This document shows, one piece after another, positions 28,964 through 38,353 of a stretch of 64,000 nucleotides of DNA; within the stretch, counting starts at the first letter, position 1, and every line of letters starts with the position of its first letter. The position numbers were made by a program, and so were the translations under genes. This stretch comes from Phyllobacteriaceae bacterium (GTDB lineage Bacteria; Pseudomonadota; Alphaproteobacteria; Rhizobiales; Rhizobiaceae). The notes under the pieces were generated by a model that saw nothing but the letters and a program-made list of their open reading frames with translations, did no database searches and was not told the origin of the DNA. The stretch covers positions 1 to 64,000 of the forward strand of contig JADJTR010000005.1 of NCBI GenBank assembly GCA_016711085.1, given 5' to 3'.

Positions 28964-29821
28964 TCAATCGGGAATACGTGGAGTCGTCACGTCTTCCCGA
29001 TTGATCGCATAGCCGCTCGCCGGGCCGACGACCGGCTGGATCAGCATGCGGTCGAGCCACAGATCGCGCTGCGTACGGAACTGCTCGATGCCGATGGTCA
29101 TGCCCTGCTGGCCGAGCTTCGGCTCGGCCTTGTAGGTGCCGAGCAGACGGTCCCACCAGGTCAGGTTGAAGCCGAAATTCGAATTGGTCTCGGCCGGATC
29201 GATCGAATGGTGCACGCGGTGCATGTCGGGCGTCACCATGAACAGGCGAAGCACCCGGTCGACGCTGGCTGGCAGCTTGATGTTGCCGTGATTGAACATC
29301 GCCGTGGCGTTGAGCAGCACTTCGAACACCAGCACCGCGGCGGCCGGCGGGCCGAGCACGGCGACGACGGCGAGTTTGACGCCCATCGACATCAGGATTT
29401 CCACCGGGTGGAAACGCAGGCCGGTGGTCACATCGTATTCGAGGTCGGCATGATGCATGCGGTGCAGCCGCCACAGCGCCGGCACCGAATGGAACATCAC
29501 ATGCTGCAGATAAATGGCGAGATCGAGCGCTGCGACCGAGGCCAGGAAGGCGATCCAGCCGGGAACCGCATAGACGTTGAACAGGCCGAACCCCTGCGCC
29601 TGCGCCAGCGTCGCCATGCCGACGGCGGCGATCGGAAAGGTCAGCCGCACGAGCAGCGTGTCGATGACGACGATCCCGAGATTGCTCGACCAGCGCAAAA
29701 GCCGCGGGATCTCGCGCCGCCGCTGCGGCGCCGCGACCTCCCACAGCGCCATGACCGTGAGAACGCCGAGGAAAAACGACAGGCGGATGGTGGCTTCGTG
29801 GGCGAGGAGGAAGTCGGACAT
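28964..29821 (-). CDS. Sterol desaturase/fatty acid hydroxylase superfamily membrane protein
   Basis: This di-iron membrane oxygenase shows the histidine boxes HVMFH, HRMHH, FNHGN and HRVHH within a hydrophobic protein of 285 residues with about four membrane helices. Bacterial members hydroxylate or desaturate lipids such as fatty acids, carotenoids or hopanoids; which one here is unknown. I chose the ATG of MSDFLLAHEA, behind AAAGG. It ends 21 bp from the end of the convergent M15 peptidase gene. Confidence 0.85.
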   Translation of the reverse strand: MSDFLLAHEATIRLSFFLGVLTVMALWEVAAPQRRREIPRLLRWSSNLGIVVIDTLLVRLTFPIAAVGMATLAQAQGFGLFNVYAVPGWIAFLASVAALDLAIYLQHVMFHSVPALWRLHRMHHADLEYDVTTGLRFHPVEILMSMGVKLAVVAVLGPPAAAVLVFEVLLNATAMFNHGNIKLPASVDRVLRLFMVTPDMHRVHHSIDPAETNSNFGFNLTWWDRLLGTYKAEPKLGQQGMTIGIEQFRTQRDLWLDRMLIQPVVGPASGYAINREDVTTPRIPD

Positions 29822-29919
29822 GCCATTGCCTTTCGGACGGCGCACGCATTGTGCGTCCTTCGCCCTATCTGGGGGTAGGCGCGCGGCTCTTCAAACGCAG
29901 CCGCCCGCGACCTCTCGCC

Positions 29920-31308
29920 TCACACGCGCGCACCACCCCTCACCCGGTAGCTCGGCTGGTACATCGTCACCAGTTCCTCCGCCGCCGTCGGATGGACCGC
30001 CATGGTGCGGTCGAAATCGGCTTTCGACGCCCCCATTTTCAGCGGAATGGCGAGAAGCTGCGCCATCTCGCCGGCGTCCGGTCCCATCACATGGGCGCCG
30101 ACGATCTTTCCGGATATCGAATCGACGATCAGCTTCATCAGCATTTTCCCGGTCGAACCCGACAGAGTCGCCTTCATCGGGCGGAACTCGGCGCGAAAGA
30201 CATCGATGTCGCCGAATCGTTTCGCCGCCTGCTCCTCGCTCATGCCGACCGTGCCGATCTCGGGTCGCGTGAACACGGCGGTGGCGATCGTCTCGTGATC
30301 CGGCGCGACCGGATTGTCCTTGAAGGCCGTCTCGATGAAGCACATCGCCTCGTGGATCGCGACCGGCGTCAGTTGCACCCGGTTGGTGACGTCGCCTATG
30401 GCGAAAATGTTGGCTTGCGAAGTGCGCGAAAACGAATCCACGGTGATCGCGCCCTGCGCGTCGGTGGCGACGCCGGCGCGGTCGAGGCCGAGTCCTTGCG
30501 TGTTCGGCAGGCGGCCGACCGCCAGCATCACCTGGTCGGCGGCGATCGACGCGCCACCGGAATGGTGTGCGTGGAGCAGGCCGTCGTGGCCGGGATGGAC
30601 GTGTTCGAGCACGGTCTGCGTCAGAATGGTCACGCCGCGCGCTTCCAGGCTTTTGTGCAGGCCGGCGCGCAGATCGGCGTCGAAACGCGACAGGATTTCC
30701 TTGCCCCGGTAGACGAGCGTCACTTTCGAACCGAGCCCGGCGAAAATGGAGGCGAATTCGACCGCGATATAGCCGCCGCCCTCGATGACGATCGATTTCG
30801 GCAATTCGGCCAGATCAAGCGCCTCGTTCGACGAAATGCACAAATGATTGCGGGGCAACGCCTCGTGCGGATTGGGCCGGCCGCCGGTGGCGATCAGGAT
30901 CGTTTCGGCGCTGACCGTACGGTCGTCGCTGAGCAGGCGCACATGGTGCGCGTCGATCAGTTCGGCCCGGCTGGTGAAAATTGTCGCGCGATTGCTCTCC
31001 AGCCCCTTGCGGTAGAGGCCTTCGAGGCGGGCTATTTCCCTGTCTTTCGCCGCGATCAGCGCCGGCCAGGAAAAGGCGGCCTCGCCGACGCTCCAGCCGA
31101 AGCCGGCCGCTTCATCGAAGTGCTCCGGAAACTCCGAGGCGTATACCAGCAGCTTTTTCGGCACGCAGCCGCGGATGACGCAGGTGCCGCCGAAGCGGAA
31201 TTCCTCGGCGACGCCGACACGCTTGCCCATCGAAGCGGCGACGCGCCCGGCGCGCACGCCGCCCGATCCGCCGCCGATGACGAAGAGGTCGAAATCGTAA
31301 TCGGACAT
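29920..31308 (-). CDS. gor: Glutathione-disulfide reductase
   Basis: This FAD- and NADPH-dependent enzyme keeps glutathione reduced. It has the FAD motif IGGGSGGVRAGR, the redox-active disulfide GGTCVIRGCVPKK, the NADPH-binding IEGGGYIAVEFA and the C-terminal active-site HPTAAEE. The 462-residue length is standard. The start lies 25 bp from one end of a palindromic repeat, so its promoter may lie inside that element. Confidence 0.94.
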   Translation of the reverse strand: MSDYDFDLFVIGGGSGGVRAGRVAASMGKRVGVAEEFRFGGTCVIRGCVPKKLLVYASEFPEHFDEAAGFGWSVGEAAFSWPALIAAKDREIARLEGLYRKGLESNRATIFTSRAELIDAHHVRLLSDDRTVSAETILIATGGRPNPHEALPRNHLCISSNEALDLAELPKSIVIEGGGYIAVEFASIFAGLGSKVTLVYRGKEILSRFDADLRAGLHKSLEARGVTILTQTVLEHVHPGHDGLLHAHHSGGASIAADQVMLAVGRLPNTQGLGLDRAGVATDAQGAITVDSFSRTSQANIFAIGDVTNRVQLTPVAIHEAMCFIETAFKDNPVAPDHETIATAVFTRPEIGTVGMSEEQAAKRFGDIDVFRAEFRPMKATLSGSTGKMLMKLIVDSISGKIVGAHVMGPDAGEMAQLLAIPLKMGASKADFDRTMAVHPTAAEELVTMYQPSYRVRGGARV

Positions 31309-31333
31309 GGCGCGGCTGAACTCCGTTTTCGTT

Positions 31334-31641
31334 TAGAGCGTTTCTCGCTCAAATTGAATCGTTTGAGCGCCGGGATTTTGCGGCTTGGCCAGGAGCGGAA
31401 GGCGACGCGATGCGCGCATCGCCAGCGTTTCGCGACGCCGTCCAAGGCGCGAAAGACCAAGCTGAAACGATTGCAGTTCTTCAATGAAAACAGCGCGCTG
31501 GCCGATCCGGCTTGGCGGTCTTTTCCGCTCCGGCCGCGTCGAAATCCTCGCGCGATATTCATATCGCGCTCCGGTCTTCTCCTCGCCGGATCGCAAAATC
31601 CCTGCCATCAAACTGCTCCAATTTGATCGAGAAACGCTCTA
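31334..31641. repeat. 308-bp imperfect palindromic element (MITE-like)
   Basis: The two ends are inverted copies: TAGAGCGTTTCTCG followed by (C or A)TCAAATTG, identical over 22 of 23 bases. Similarity between the halves continues inward, with GGGATTTTGCG and AGGAG blocks, for about 130 bases per arm, so the element can fold into one giant hairpin. TA at each outer edge could be a target duplication. It lies between gor and the DUF2059 gene and fills most of a 400-bp gap. It encodes no protein that I recognise. A miniature transposable element or two inverted copies of a genomic repeat are both possible. Confidence 0.7.
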
Positions 31642-31664
31642 GCTATGGATTCGTCCTTCAAATG

Positions 31665-31693
31665 AAAAGCCCGGCGCGATTGGGCCGGGCTTC
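31665..31693 (-). terminator. Intrinsic terminator of the DUF2059 gene
   Basis: On the minus strand a 9-bp stem (AAGCCCGGC / GCCGGGCTT) closes a seven-base loop and is followed by TTCATTT. It lies 24 bp past the restored stop codon, which supports the frame-corrected end of that gene. Confidence 0.75.
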
Positions 31694-31716
31694 AAACTGT
31701 CGCGATCAGGCCGCGA

Positions 31717-32285
31717 TCACGGCTGCGGCTTCGGCGCGCTTTCGGCCGGCTTTTCCCCGCCTTCGGCGGGAGCGGCTTCCGGCGCCGGCGCGGCCGGCAC
31801 TTTTTCCTTCAATACCGCGGCGACCTTCTCGGCAAGATCGCGGGCGACGCCCTTCTGCCAGATTTCCGCCGACGCGATCAGTTCGCGCGACACGATCGCC
31901 CGTCTTCGAGCAGCTTTTTTCCCGATGCGGAGGAATAGAATGCCGCGATGTCGTTCAACTCCTGTTCGCTGAACGTCTTGGCGTAGAGATTGGCCGCTTC
32001 CTTTTCCAGATCGGCGCGGCGCGCCGCCAATTGGAGCACCGTCTCGTCGACCGTAGTGGAGATCAGGTCGAGCAGGTCGGGATTTTTCTGGATGAGCTGC
32101 GTCTTCAACGCATCGGCCGCCTGCGAAAGGATGCCGTCGAATTGGTCCGTGGCGTGGATGGCGGTCACCGCCGACCGGGCCGCAGCCAGATGCGTCGCGG
32201 CGATCTCCTGGGCCTGGGCGAATCCGGCCTGCGCCAGAAAAAGGGCGACGGCGATCGGTCGGACGATACGGGCGGCTGCGGACAT
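31717..32285 (-). CDS. Exported DUF2059-domain protein, frameshifted
   Basis: After a signal peptide (IAVALFLAQAGFAQAQ) comes a helical DUF2059 domain ending in the family motif FSEQELNDIAAFYSSASGKK. The frame then breaks within a run of three G near 31905: one added G continues as AIVSRELIASAEIWQKGVA and a Pro/Ala/Glu-rich tail to a TGA just before a terminator. As given, it stops early after LLEDGRSCRAN. I think a base is missing from the sequence. Function of the family is unknown. It lies 16 bp downstream of rpiA on the same strand, so it follows rpiA in a likely operon. Confidence 0.75.
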
Positions 32286-32301
32286 GGGAAAACGTCTCCG
32301 T

Positions 32302-33000
32302 TCAATTGCGGGCCGGCGTCATTTGCCTCACGCCGTCGCTGAATGCAATGACCGCGCGCTTGGCGAGGCCGATGAAGAGGCCGTGCTCGACGACGCCCGG
32401 AATGGCGTGAAGCGCGGCGGAAAGCGCTCTTGCGTCGGGAATGCGGCCAAAAGATGCATCAAGGATGAAATGACCGCCATCGGTGACGAACGGATTTTCG
32501 CCGCCGCGCAAAATGATCTGGCCGCGGACCCCGAGTTTTTCGGCGGCCCGTTGCACGGCGAGCCGTGTTGCGCCGAGGCCGAACCGGTTGACCTCGATCG
32601 GCAGGGAGAACCGGCCGAGCGTGTCGACGACTTTCGAACCGTCGGCGATGACGATCATCGCGCCGGACGCCGCCGCCACGATTTTTTCGCGCAGCAACGC
32701 GCCGCCGCCGCCCTTGATCAGGGTCAGATCGGCATCGACCTCGTCAGCGCCATCGACGGTCAGATCGAGCGAGGGTTCATCGTCGAGCGTTGTCAGCTTC
32801 ACGCCGAGTTCGCGGCACAGCGCCGCCGTGCGCTCCGACGTCGGCACGCCGACGACGCGCAGGCCGCCCTTCACCTTTTCGGCCAGCAGGCGGACGAATT
32901 CCTCCGCCGTCGAACCGGTGCCGATGCCGATTTTCATGCCGTCGGCGACATAGGCGAGCGCCGCCCGCGCCGCTTCGATCTTCAGTGTCCGGGGGTCCAT
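32302..33000 (-). CDS. rpiA: Ribose-5-phosphate isomerase A
   Basis: This interconverts ribose-5-phosphate and ribulose-5-phosphate in the pentose phosphate pathway. It has the conserved [41 protein letters not shown] and DGSK motifs. The start is the ATG behind GAGGAGG; longer in-frame extensions overlap the divergent gph. At 232 residues it has normal length. The DUF2059 gene follows 16 bp downstream. Confidence 0.95.
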   Translation of the reverse strand: MDPRTLKIEAARAALAYVADGMKIGIGTGSTAEEFVRLLAEKVKGGLRVVGVPTSERTAALCRELGVKLTTLDDEPSLDLTVDGADEVDADLTLIKGGGGALLREKIVAAASGAMIVIADGSKVVDTLGRFSLPIEVNRFGLGATRLAVQRAAEKLGVRGQIILRGGENPFVTDGGHFILDASFGRIPDARALSAALHAIPGVVEHGLFIGLAKRAVIAFSDGVRQMTPARN

Positions 33001-33120
33001 ATTGCGCCTCCTCTGGCTCGCCCCACCTTTACCGCGCCGGCTCCGAAGGCGCAAAGCGACGCTTGGCCGCTTGCGCGGAACCTCCGGGCGCGCTAGCGCC
33101 CACCGCAAAGGGAGCACGAA

Positions 33121-33789
33121 ATGCCGCCCATCGTCGTTTTCGACCTCGACGGGACGCTCGTCGACACCGCCCCGGACCTGATCGCCAGTCTCAATGCGGC
33201 TTTGGCGCGCGAAGGCATGGCGGCGGTCGATGTCGACGCCTTCCGCCCATTCGCCGGGCGCGGCGGCCGCGTCATGATCGAAACGGCGTACGCCCGCGCC
33301 GGCCGGCCGCTCGGCGAGCCGCTGTTCTCGGCGCTGCACGCCACTTTCGTCGACCACTACCGCGAATCGATGCCCGGAACCTCGCGCCTGTTCGACGGCG
33401 GTCTGGGGGCGCTCGACCGACTTGCCGCCGACGGCTGGGCGCTGGCGATCTGCACCAACAAGCCGGAGGATCTGGCGCTGCGCCTGATCGACCGCATGGG
33501 ACTGACGGCCCGATTCGCCGCCATCGCCGGGTCCGATACTTATCCCTATAAAAAACCGGACCCGCGCCATTTGCTGTCGACCATCGACAGGGCCGGCGGC
33601 GATCCGGAGCGCGCTGTCATGGTCGGCGACACCGTGACCGACATCGATGCGGCGAAGGCCGCCGGCGTGCCGGTCGTCGGCGTCGATTTCGGCTATTCCG
33701 ATACGCCGGTGCTGAGCCTCGAACCGAGCGCCGCCATCGGCCATTTCGACGCGCTGACGCCTGAACTGCTGCGGCGGCTTTTGTCCTGA
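33121..33789 (+). CDS. gph: HAD-family phosphoglycolate phosphatase
   Basis: This hydrolyses 2-phosphoglycolate, a by-product of oxidative DNA repair and photorespiration-like chemistry. The HAD motifs are clear: [13 protein letters not shown] (I), CTNKPE (II), KKPDP (III) and [11 protein letters not shown] (IV). The 222-residue length and motif context fit Gph, though other HAD phosphatases are hard to exclude. The ATG follows GGGAG. It is divergent from rpiA and followed by tRNA-Val. Confidence 0.85.
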   Translation: MPPIVVFDLDGTLVDTAPDLIASLNAALAREGMAAVDVDAFRPFAGRGGRVMIETAYARAGRPLGEPLFSALHATFVDHYRESMPGTSRLFDGGLGALDRLAADGWALAICTNKPEDLALRLIDRMGLTARFAAIAGSDTYPYKKPDPRHLLSTIDRAGGDPERAVMVGDTVTDIDAAKAAGVPVVGVDFGYSDTPVLSLEPSAAIGHFDALTPELLRRLLS

Positions 33790-33813
33790 GCGTGAAACCG
33801 CGCTTCGCGGCGC

Positions 33814-33842
33814 TTGCAATTCGTCCGACCGGCGGCTATTTG
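33814..33842 (+). promoter_or_regulatory. Promoter of tRNA-Val
   Basis: TTGCAA and TATTTG, spaced by 17 bp, place the transcription start about four bases before the mature 5' end of the tRNA. Confidence 0.5.
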
Positions 33843-33852
33843 CCCCCCACCC

Positions 33853-33927
33853 GGGCGCGTAGCTCAGCGGGAGAGCACTCCCTTCACACGGGAGGGGTCA
33901 CAGGTTCAATCCCTGTCGCGCCCACCA
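33853..33927 (+). tRNA. tRNA-Val (anticodon CAC)
   Basis: A complete cloverleaf can be drawn: acceptor GGGCGCG/CGCGCCC, D-arm GCTC/GAGC, anticodon stem CTCCC/GGGAG with loop TTCACAC, T-arm ACAGG-TTCAATC-CCTGT, and encoded CCA. The anticodon CAC reads valine codon GUG. Length is 75 bases. Confidence 0.97.
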
Positions 33928-34037
33928 TTGCCGTCACAAGATGACCAATTTGAAAGTCGACACAGCGTGGCGATCGTGATTGCCTTGGTCGGCGACCGGT
34001 GGCGGCGCGACCAGGCCGGAATGGAGCGGACTTTGTA

Positions 34038-35198
34038 ATGGCGTGGTGGAAACAGGCGATTGCGCTTCTGGTCCTGTTAGCGGCCGCGGCGACCTCTTGG
34101 GCCCGATTCGACGCCGGCGCGGCCAGCCGGCTCGAATCGCTGGGCCTGCCGAAGGCGCTGGTCCGTGTCGTGGCGGGTGAACGCCAGGATGCCGCCGGCG
34201 GCGAAAAACCGGCCGCCAAGGCCGGCAAGGGCGGCGGTGCGCCGCAGGATATCCTCGTCGTCGCCTCAAAGGTTGCCTCCGGCACCATCAATGATCGCGC
34301 CTCGGCCATCGGCAATGGCGAAGCGCGCCATTCCGTCGTCGTCGCCCCGCTCGTCTCCGGCTTTCTGGCCGAGGTCGCGGTCGGCTCGGGCGATACCGTC
34401 AAGGCGGGCGACGCCTTGGCGCGCCTCGATTCGCGCGCCGAGACCATCGCCCGCGATCGCGCCGCCCTCGCACTCAAGACGACCGAGGACAAACTCGCCC
34501 GCATCGAGGCGTTGCAGAAGGCCCGAACCGCGACGGCGGTGCAGCTTGGCGACGCCCGCGACGAGCGCGACGCCGCCCTGTTTGCCCTGCGCGACGCCGA
34601 GTTGAAGCTCGACCAACGCATCATCCGCGCGCCCATCGACGGCATTGTCGGCATTGTCTCGACCAGCGCCGGCAATGCGGTGACGCCGCAAACCGAGATC
34701 GCCACCATCGACGACCGCTCCTCCATCGTCGTCGAATTCTGGATTCCCGAACGTTTCGCCGGCCAGGTCGCACCGCGCCAGCCAATTCTGGCGAAAGCGC
34801 TGGCCCAGCCGGGCGACGCCTTTTCCGGCGTGATCGACGCGGTGGCGAGCCGGGTGGAACGCGACAGCCGCACCCTGCGCGTCCGCGCCGTTGTCGACAA
34901 TTCCGCCGACCGGCTGCGCCCGGGTATGGCGTTCGAGGTGACGCTGAAATTTCCCGGCGTCGCCTATCCCGCCGTCGACCCGTTGGCTGTGCAATGGAGT
35001 TCGGACGGCGCCTTTGTCTGGCGCATCGCCGACGGCAAGGCCGAACGCGTCGCCGTCCGCGTCATCCAGCGCAACAGCGATTATCTGCTTGTCGAAGGCG
35101 CCATCGCGCCGGGCGACAGCGTCGTCGTCGAGGGCGTCCAGTCGCTCCGCCCGGGTGTCGCCGTTCGCCTGGCGGGCGCGCAACCGGCCGGGACCTGA
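34038..35198 (+). CDS. RND efflux periplasmic adaptor (membrane fusion protein)
   Basis: This links an inner-membrane RND pump to an outer-membrane channel. An N-terminal hydrophobic anchor (residues about 5-22) is followed by a lipoyl half-motif (VVVAPLVSGFLAEVAVGSGD), an alpha-hairpin (ETIARDRAALALKTTEDKLA), the second lipoyl half (RIIRAPIDGIVG) and a beta-barrel (VEFWIPERFAGQV). The 386-residue size is normal. The permease gene follows 48 bp downstream. No TetR regulator or outer-membrane factor is nearby, so substrate and control cannot be inferred. Confidence 0.9.
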   Translation: MAWWKQAIALLVLLAAAATSWARFDAGAASRLESLGLPKALVRVVAGERQDAAGGEKPAAKAGKGGGAPQDILVVASKVASGTINDRASAIGNGEARHSVVVAPLVSGFLAEVAVGSGDTVKAGDALARLDSRAETIARDRAALALKTTEDKLARIEALQKARTATAVQLGDARDERDAALFALRDAELKLDQRIIRAPIDGIVGIVSTSAGNAVTPQTEIATIDDRSSIVVEFWIPERFAGQVAPRQPILAKALAQPGDAFSGVIDAVASRVERDSRTLRVRAVVDNSADRLRPGMAFEVTLKFPGVAYPAVDPLAVQWSSDGAFVWRIADGKAERVAVRVIQRNSDYLLVEGAIAPGDSVVVEGVQSLRPGVAVRLAGAQPAGT

Positions 35199-35246
35199 GG
35201 CCGGAAATGGCGTCGCGGCTCGAAAGCGTCCGGCTCCGCATCCGAC

Positions 35247-38200
35247 ATGACGGCGCTGTTCGTGCGCCGCCCGGTGCTGGCGCTTGTCGTCAATTTGTTG
35301 ATCGTCGTCGCCGGCCTCGCCGCTTTTCGCGGCGTCGAAATCCGCGAATTGCCGGAAGTCGACAGCCCGGTGGTGACGATCTCGACCGTCTTTTCAGGCG
35401 CCGCGCCCGAAACCATCGACCGCGAGATCACCGCGCGCATCGAAGGCGCGGCCGGCCGCGTGCCGGCGTGCGGGCGCTGTCGTCGAATTCCCGCTTCGGA
35501 CGCTCTGAGGTCACGGTAGAATTCACCGAGGCGACCGACATCGACATCGCCGCTTCCGATTTGCGCGACGCCGTCGGCCGCATTGTCCGCGATCTTCCGG
35601 CCGACGCCGACGACCCGCGCATCGTCAAGGCCGACGCCAACGCCCAAGCCGTCATGCGCCTCGCCCTGACATCGTCGACCATTTCGGTTCAGGACCTGAC
35701 CATTCTCGTGGAAGACGAGGTCATCGACCGCTTGTCGGCGGTCAATGGCGTCGCCGATGTGCAGATTTTCGGCGACAGCGCCAAGGTCTTCCGCATCGAT
35801 GTCGACCAGGCGCTGCTGGCCGCCCGCGGCTTGACCGTCGGCGATCTGGCCCGCGCGCTGGGCGACGCCGCCTTCGATGCGCCGGCTGGATCGCTGACCA
35901 GCTCCACCCAGGACATTGTCGTCCGCGCCACCGCCAGCATTTCCACGCCCGACGCCTTCGAGCGGTTGCAGATCGCCAGCAATGTCCGGATTGGCGATGT
36001 CGCCACGGTGACGCTCGGACCCGATCCGGGCGAATCGTCGCTGCGCGCCAATGGCAGGACCGGCGTCGGCCTCGGCATTGTCCGTCAGGCCGGCTCCAAC
36101 ACGCTCGATATTTCGACCGGCGTTCGCCAGACCCTGGTAGAATTGGCGAAGATCCTGCCCGACGGCGTGACCGTCGCCATCACCAGCGACGACGCCCGCT
36201 TCATCGACGGAGCCATTCACGAGGTGGAGAAGTCGCTGGCGTTTTCGGTCGTCATCGTCATCGGCATCATCTTCCTGTTCCTGCTCGATTGGCGCGCCAC
36301 GCTAATTCCGGCGGTCACCCTGCCCGTCGCCCTGATCGGCACGGTCGCCGGGCTGTGGCTTGCCGGCTTCTCGCTCAACATTCTCACCCTGCTGGCGCTC
36401 GTCCTCGCCACCGGCCTGGTCGTCGACGACGCCATCGTCGTGCTCGAAAACATCGTGCGCCAGCGCGCGCTCGGGCTCGGCGCCCGCGCCGCCGCCGTCA
36501 TCGGCGCGCGCCAGGTGTTCTTCGCCGTCATCGCCACGACATCGACCCTGGTGGCGGTGTTCGTGCCGCTGTCCTTCCTGCCGGGCAAGGCCGGCGCGCT
36601 GTTTCGCGAATTCGGCTTCGCGCTGGCGATCTCGGTCGTCATTTCCGCCATCGTCGCCCTGTCGCTGACGCCGATGCTCGCCTCGCGCGTCCTGTCGGAA
36701 CATCGCCACGGCTTTGTCCACCGTCTGCTCGGCAGCCTTGGCGAAAAGGCCGCCGGCCTCTATGCGCGCATGGTGCGGTGGGCGCTCGACGCACGGATCG
36801 TCGTCATCGCCGGCGCGGCGTTGGCGATGGTCGCCGCCTGGGGCATCTATGGCGGCCTGCGTTCCGAATTGACGCCGGCCGAGGATCGCGCCTCGCTGTT
36901 CCTGTCGGTCAACGCCCCGCAAGGCGTCAGCCTCGATTTCACCAGCGCCCAGTTGCGTCGAATCGAGGTTCTGCTCGAACCGATGCGGGAAAAGGGCGAG
37001 ATCGCCCAAGTGTTCACCATCGCCGGACGCGGTGGCCGCACCAACAGCGCCTTCATGGTGCTGACGCTGTCGCCATGGGACAAGCGCGCCCGCAGCCAGC
37101 AGGACATCGTCCGCGACGTCAACCGCCTGGCGGCGGGCGTGCCCGGCGTGCGCGTGCAGGTCCAGCAGCCGAACAGTCTCGGCATTCGCGGCGCCGGCTC
37201 GGGCTTGCAACTGGCCGTGCTCGGCGACGATTACGATGCGCTCGCCAAGGCCGCCGATGCGCTGGCGCGCGAACTGGAAAAGGACCAGCGCTTCGGCCGC
37301 GTCCAGCTCGGCTACGAGACGACGCAGCCGCAATTGACCGTCGAGGTCGACCGCGCCCGCGCCGCCGATCTCGGCATCGGCATCGACGGCCTGACCACGG
37401 CGCTGCAGGCGATGCTCGACGGCCGCGAGATCGGCACGGTGTTCGTCAACGACCGTTCCGTGCCGGTGAAGCTGATGAGTTCGGCCAACCCGGTCAACGA
37501 CCCGTCGGATCTGGAGAACATCTATCTGCGCACCGGCGACGGCCGCATCGTGCCGATGGCGGCGATCGCGACCCTTGAGGAAAAGGCCATTGCGCCATCG
37601 TTGACGCGTGAACAGAAGCTGCGCGCCGTGACGCTGACCGCTTCGCTGACGCCGGCGATTGCGCTGGCCGAGGCGCAGGCGACGGCGGAACGCATCGCCG
37701 AAGGTGTTTTGCCCGAAACCATGCGTGTCGTTCCTCTCGGCGAGGCGGCGACGCTTGCCGAAACCTCCGGCGGGCTTGGCCGCACCTTCGGCTTCGCCAT
37801 CGTCATCGTGCTGCTGGTGTTGGCCGCCCAGTTCGAAAGTTTCGTCTCCAGCCTGATCATCATGGCGACCGTGCCGCTGGGGCTCGCCTGCGCCGTCTTC
37901 GCCATGGCGGCGACCGGCATGAGCCTCAACGTCTATTCCCAGATCGGGCTGGTGCTGCTGGTCGGCATCATGGCCAAAAACGGCATTCTCATCGTCGAAT
38001 TCGCCAATCAATTGCGCGACCGGGGCCATTCGGTGCGCGAGGCGATCGAAGGGGCGACGAGCGTGCGCCTGCGCCCGGTGTTGATGACGATGATCGCCAC
38101 CGTGCTCGGCGGCCTGCCGCTGGTTCTCGGAACCGGCGCCGGCGCCGAAGCCCGCGCCGCGCTCGGCTGGGTCATCGTCGGCGGGCTGGGACTGGCGACG

Positions 38201-38347
38201 CTGGCGACATTGTTCCTGACGCCGGTCGCCTATCTCGTCATCGCCCGCTTTGTCGCGCCGAAGGCGGACGAGGAGCGCCGCCTGACGCGGGAACTGGAGG
38301 AGGCGGAGGAAAGAGCGCTGAACGGGAGCGGCCAACCGGCCGAATAA
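35247..38347 (+). CDS. RND efflux permease, AcrB/MdtB family (single frameshift)
   Basis: This is a proton-driven RND pump of about 1,033 residues. It opens FVRRPVLALVVNLLIVVAGL, and the membrane relay motif LVLATGLVVDDAIVVLENI contains the two conserved Asp residues. The late GIMAKNGILIVEFANQLRD motif is also present. The frame breaks near 35461: one missing base in CGCGT-GCCGGC separates the first 72 residues from the rest, and correcting it gives AGRVAGVRALSSNSRFGRS. The rest is uninterrupted, so I read this as a sequence error. It forms an operon with the adaptor gene. Confidence 0.88.
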
Positions 38348-38353
38348 CGCCGC

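Noticed and set aside
33001..33819. N-terminal extension of rpiA
   Set aside because: It is antisense to gph; RpiA is complete from the ATG behind GAGGAGG.
33853..33927. tRNA-Val as attachment site of an integrated element
   Set aside because: No integrase gene and no repeat of the tRNA 3' end were noticed downstream; the next genes are an ordinary RND efflux pair.
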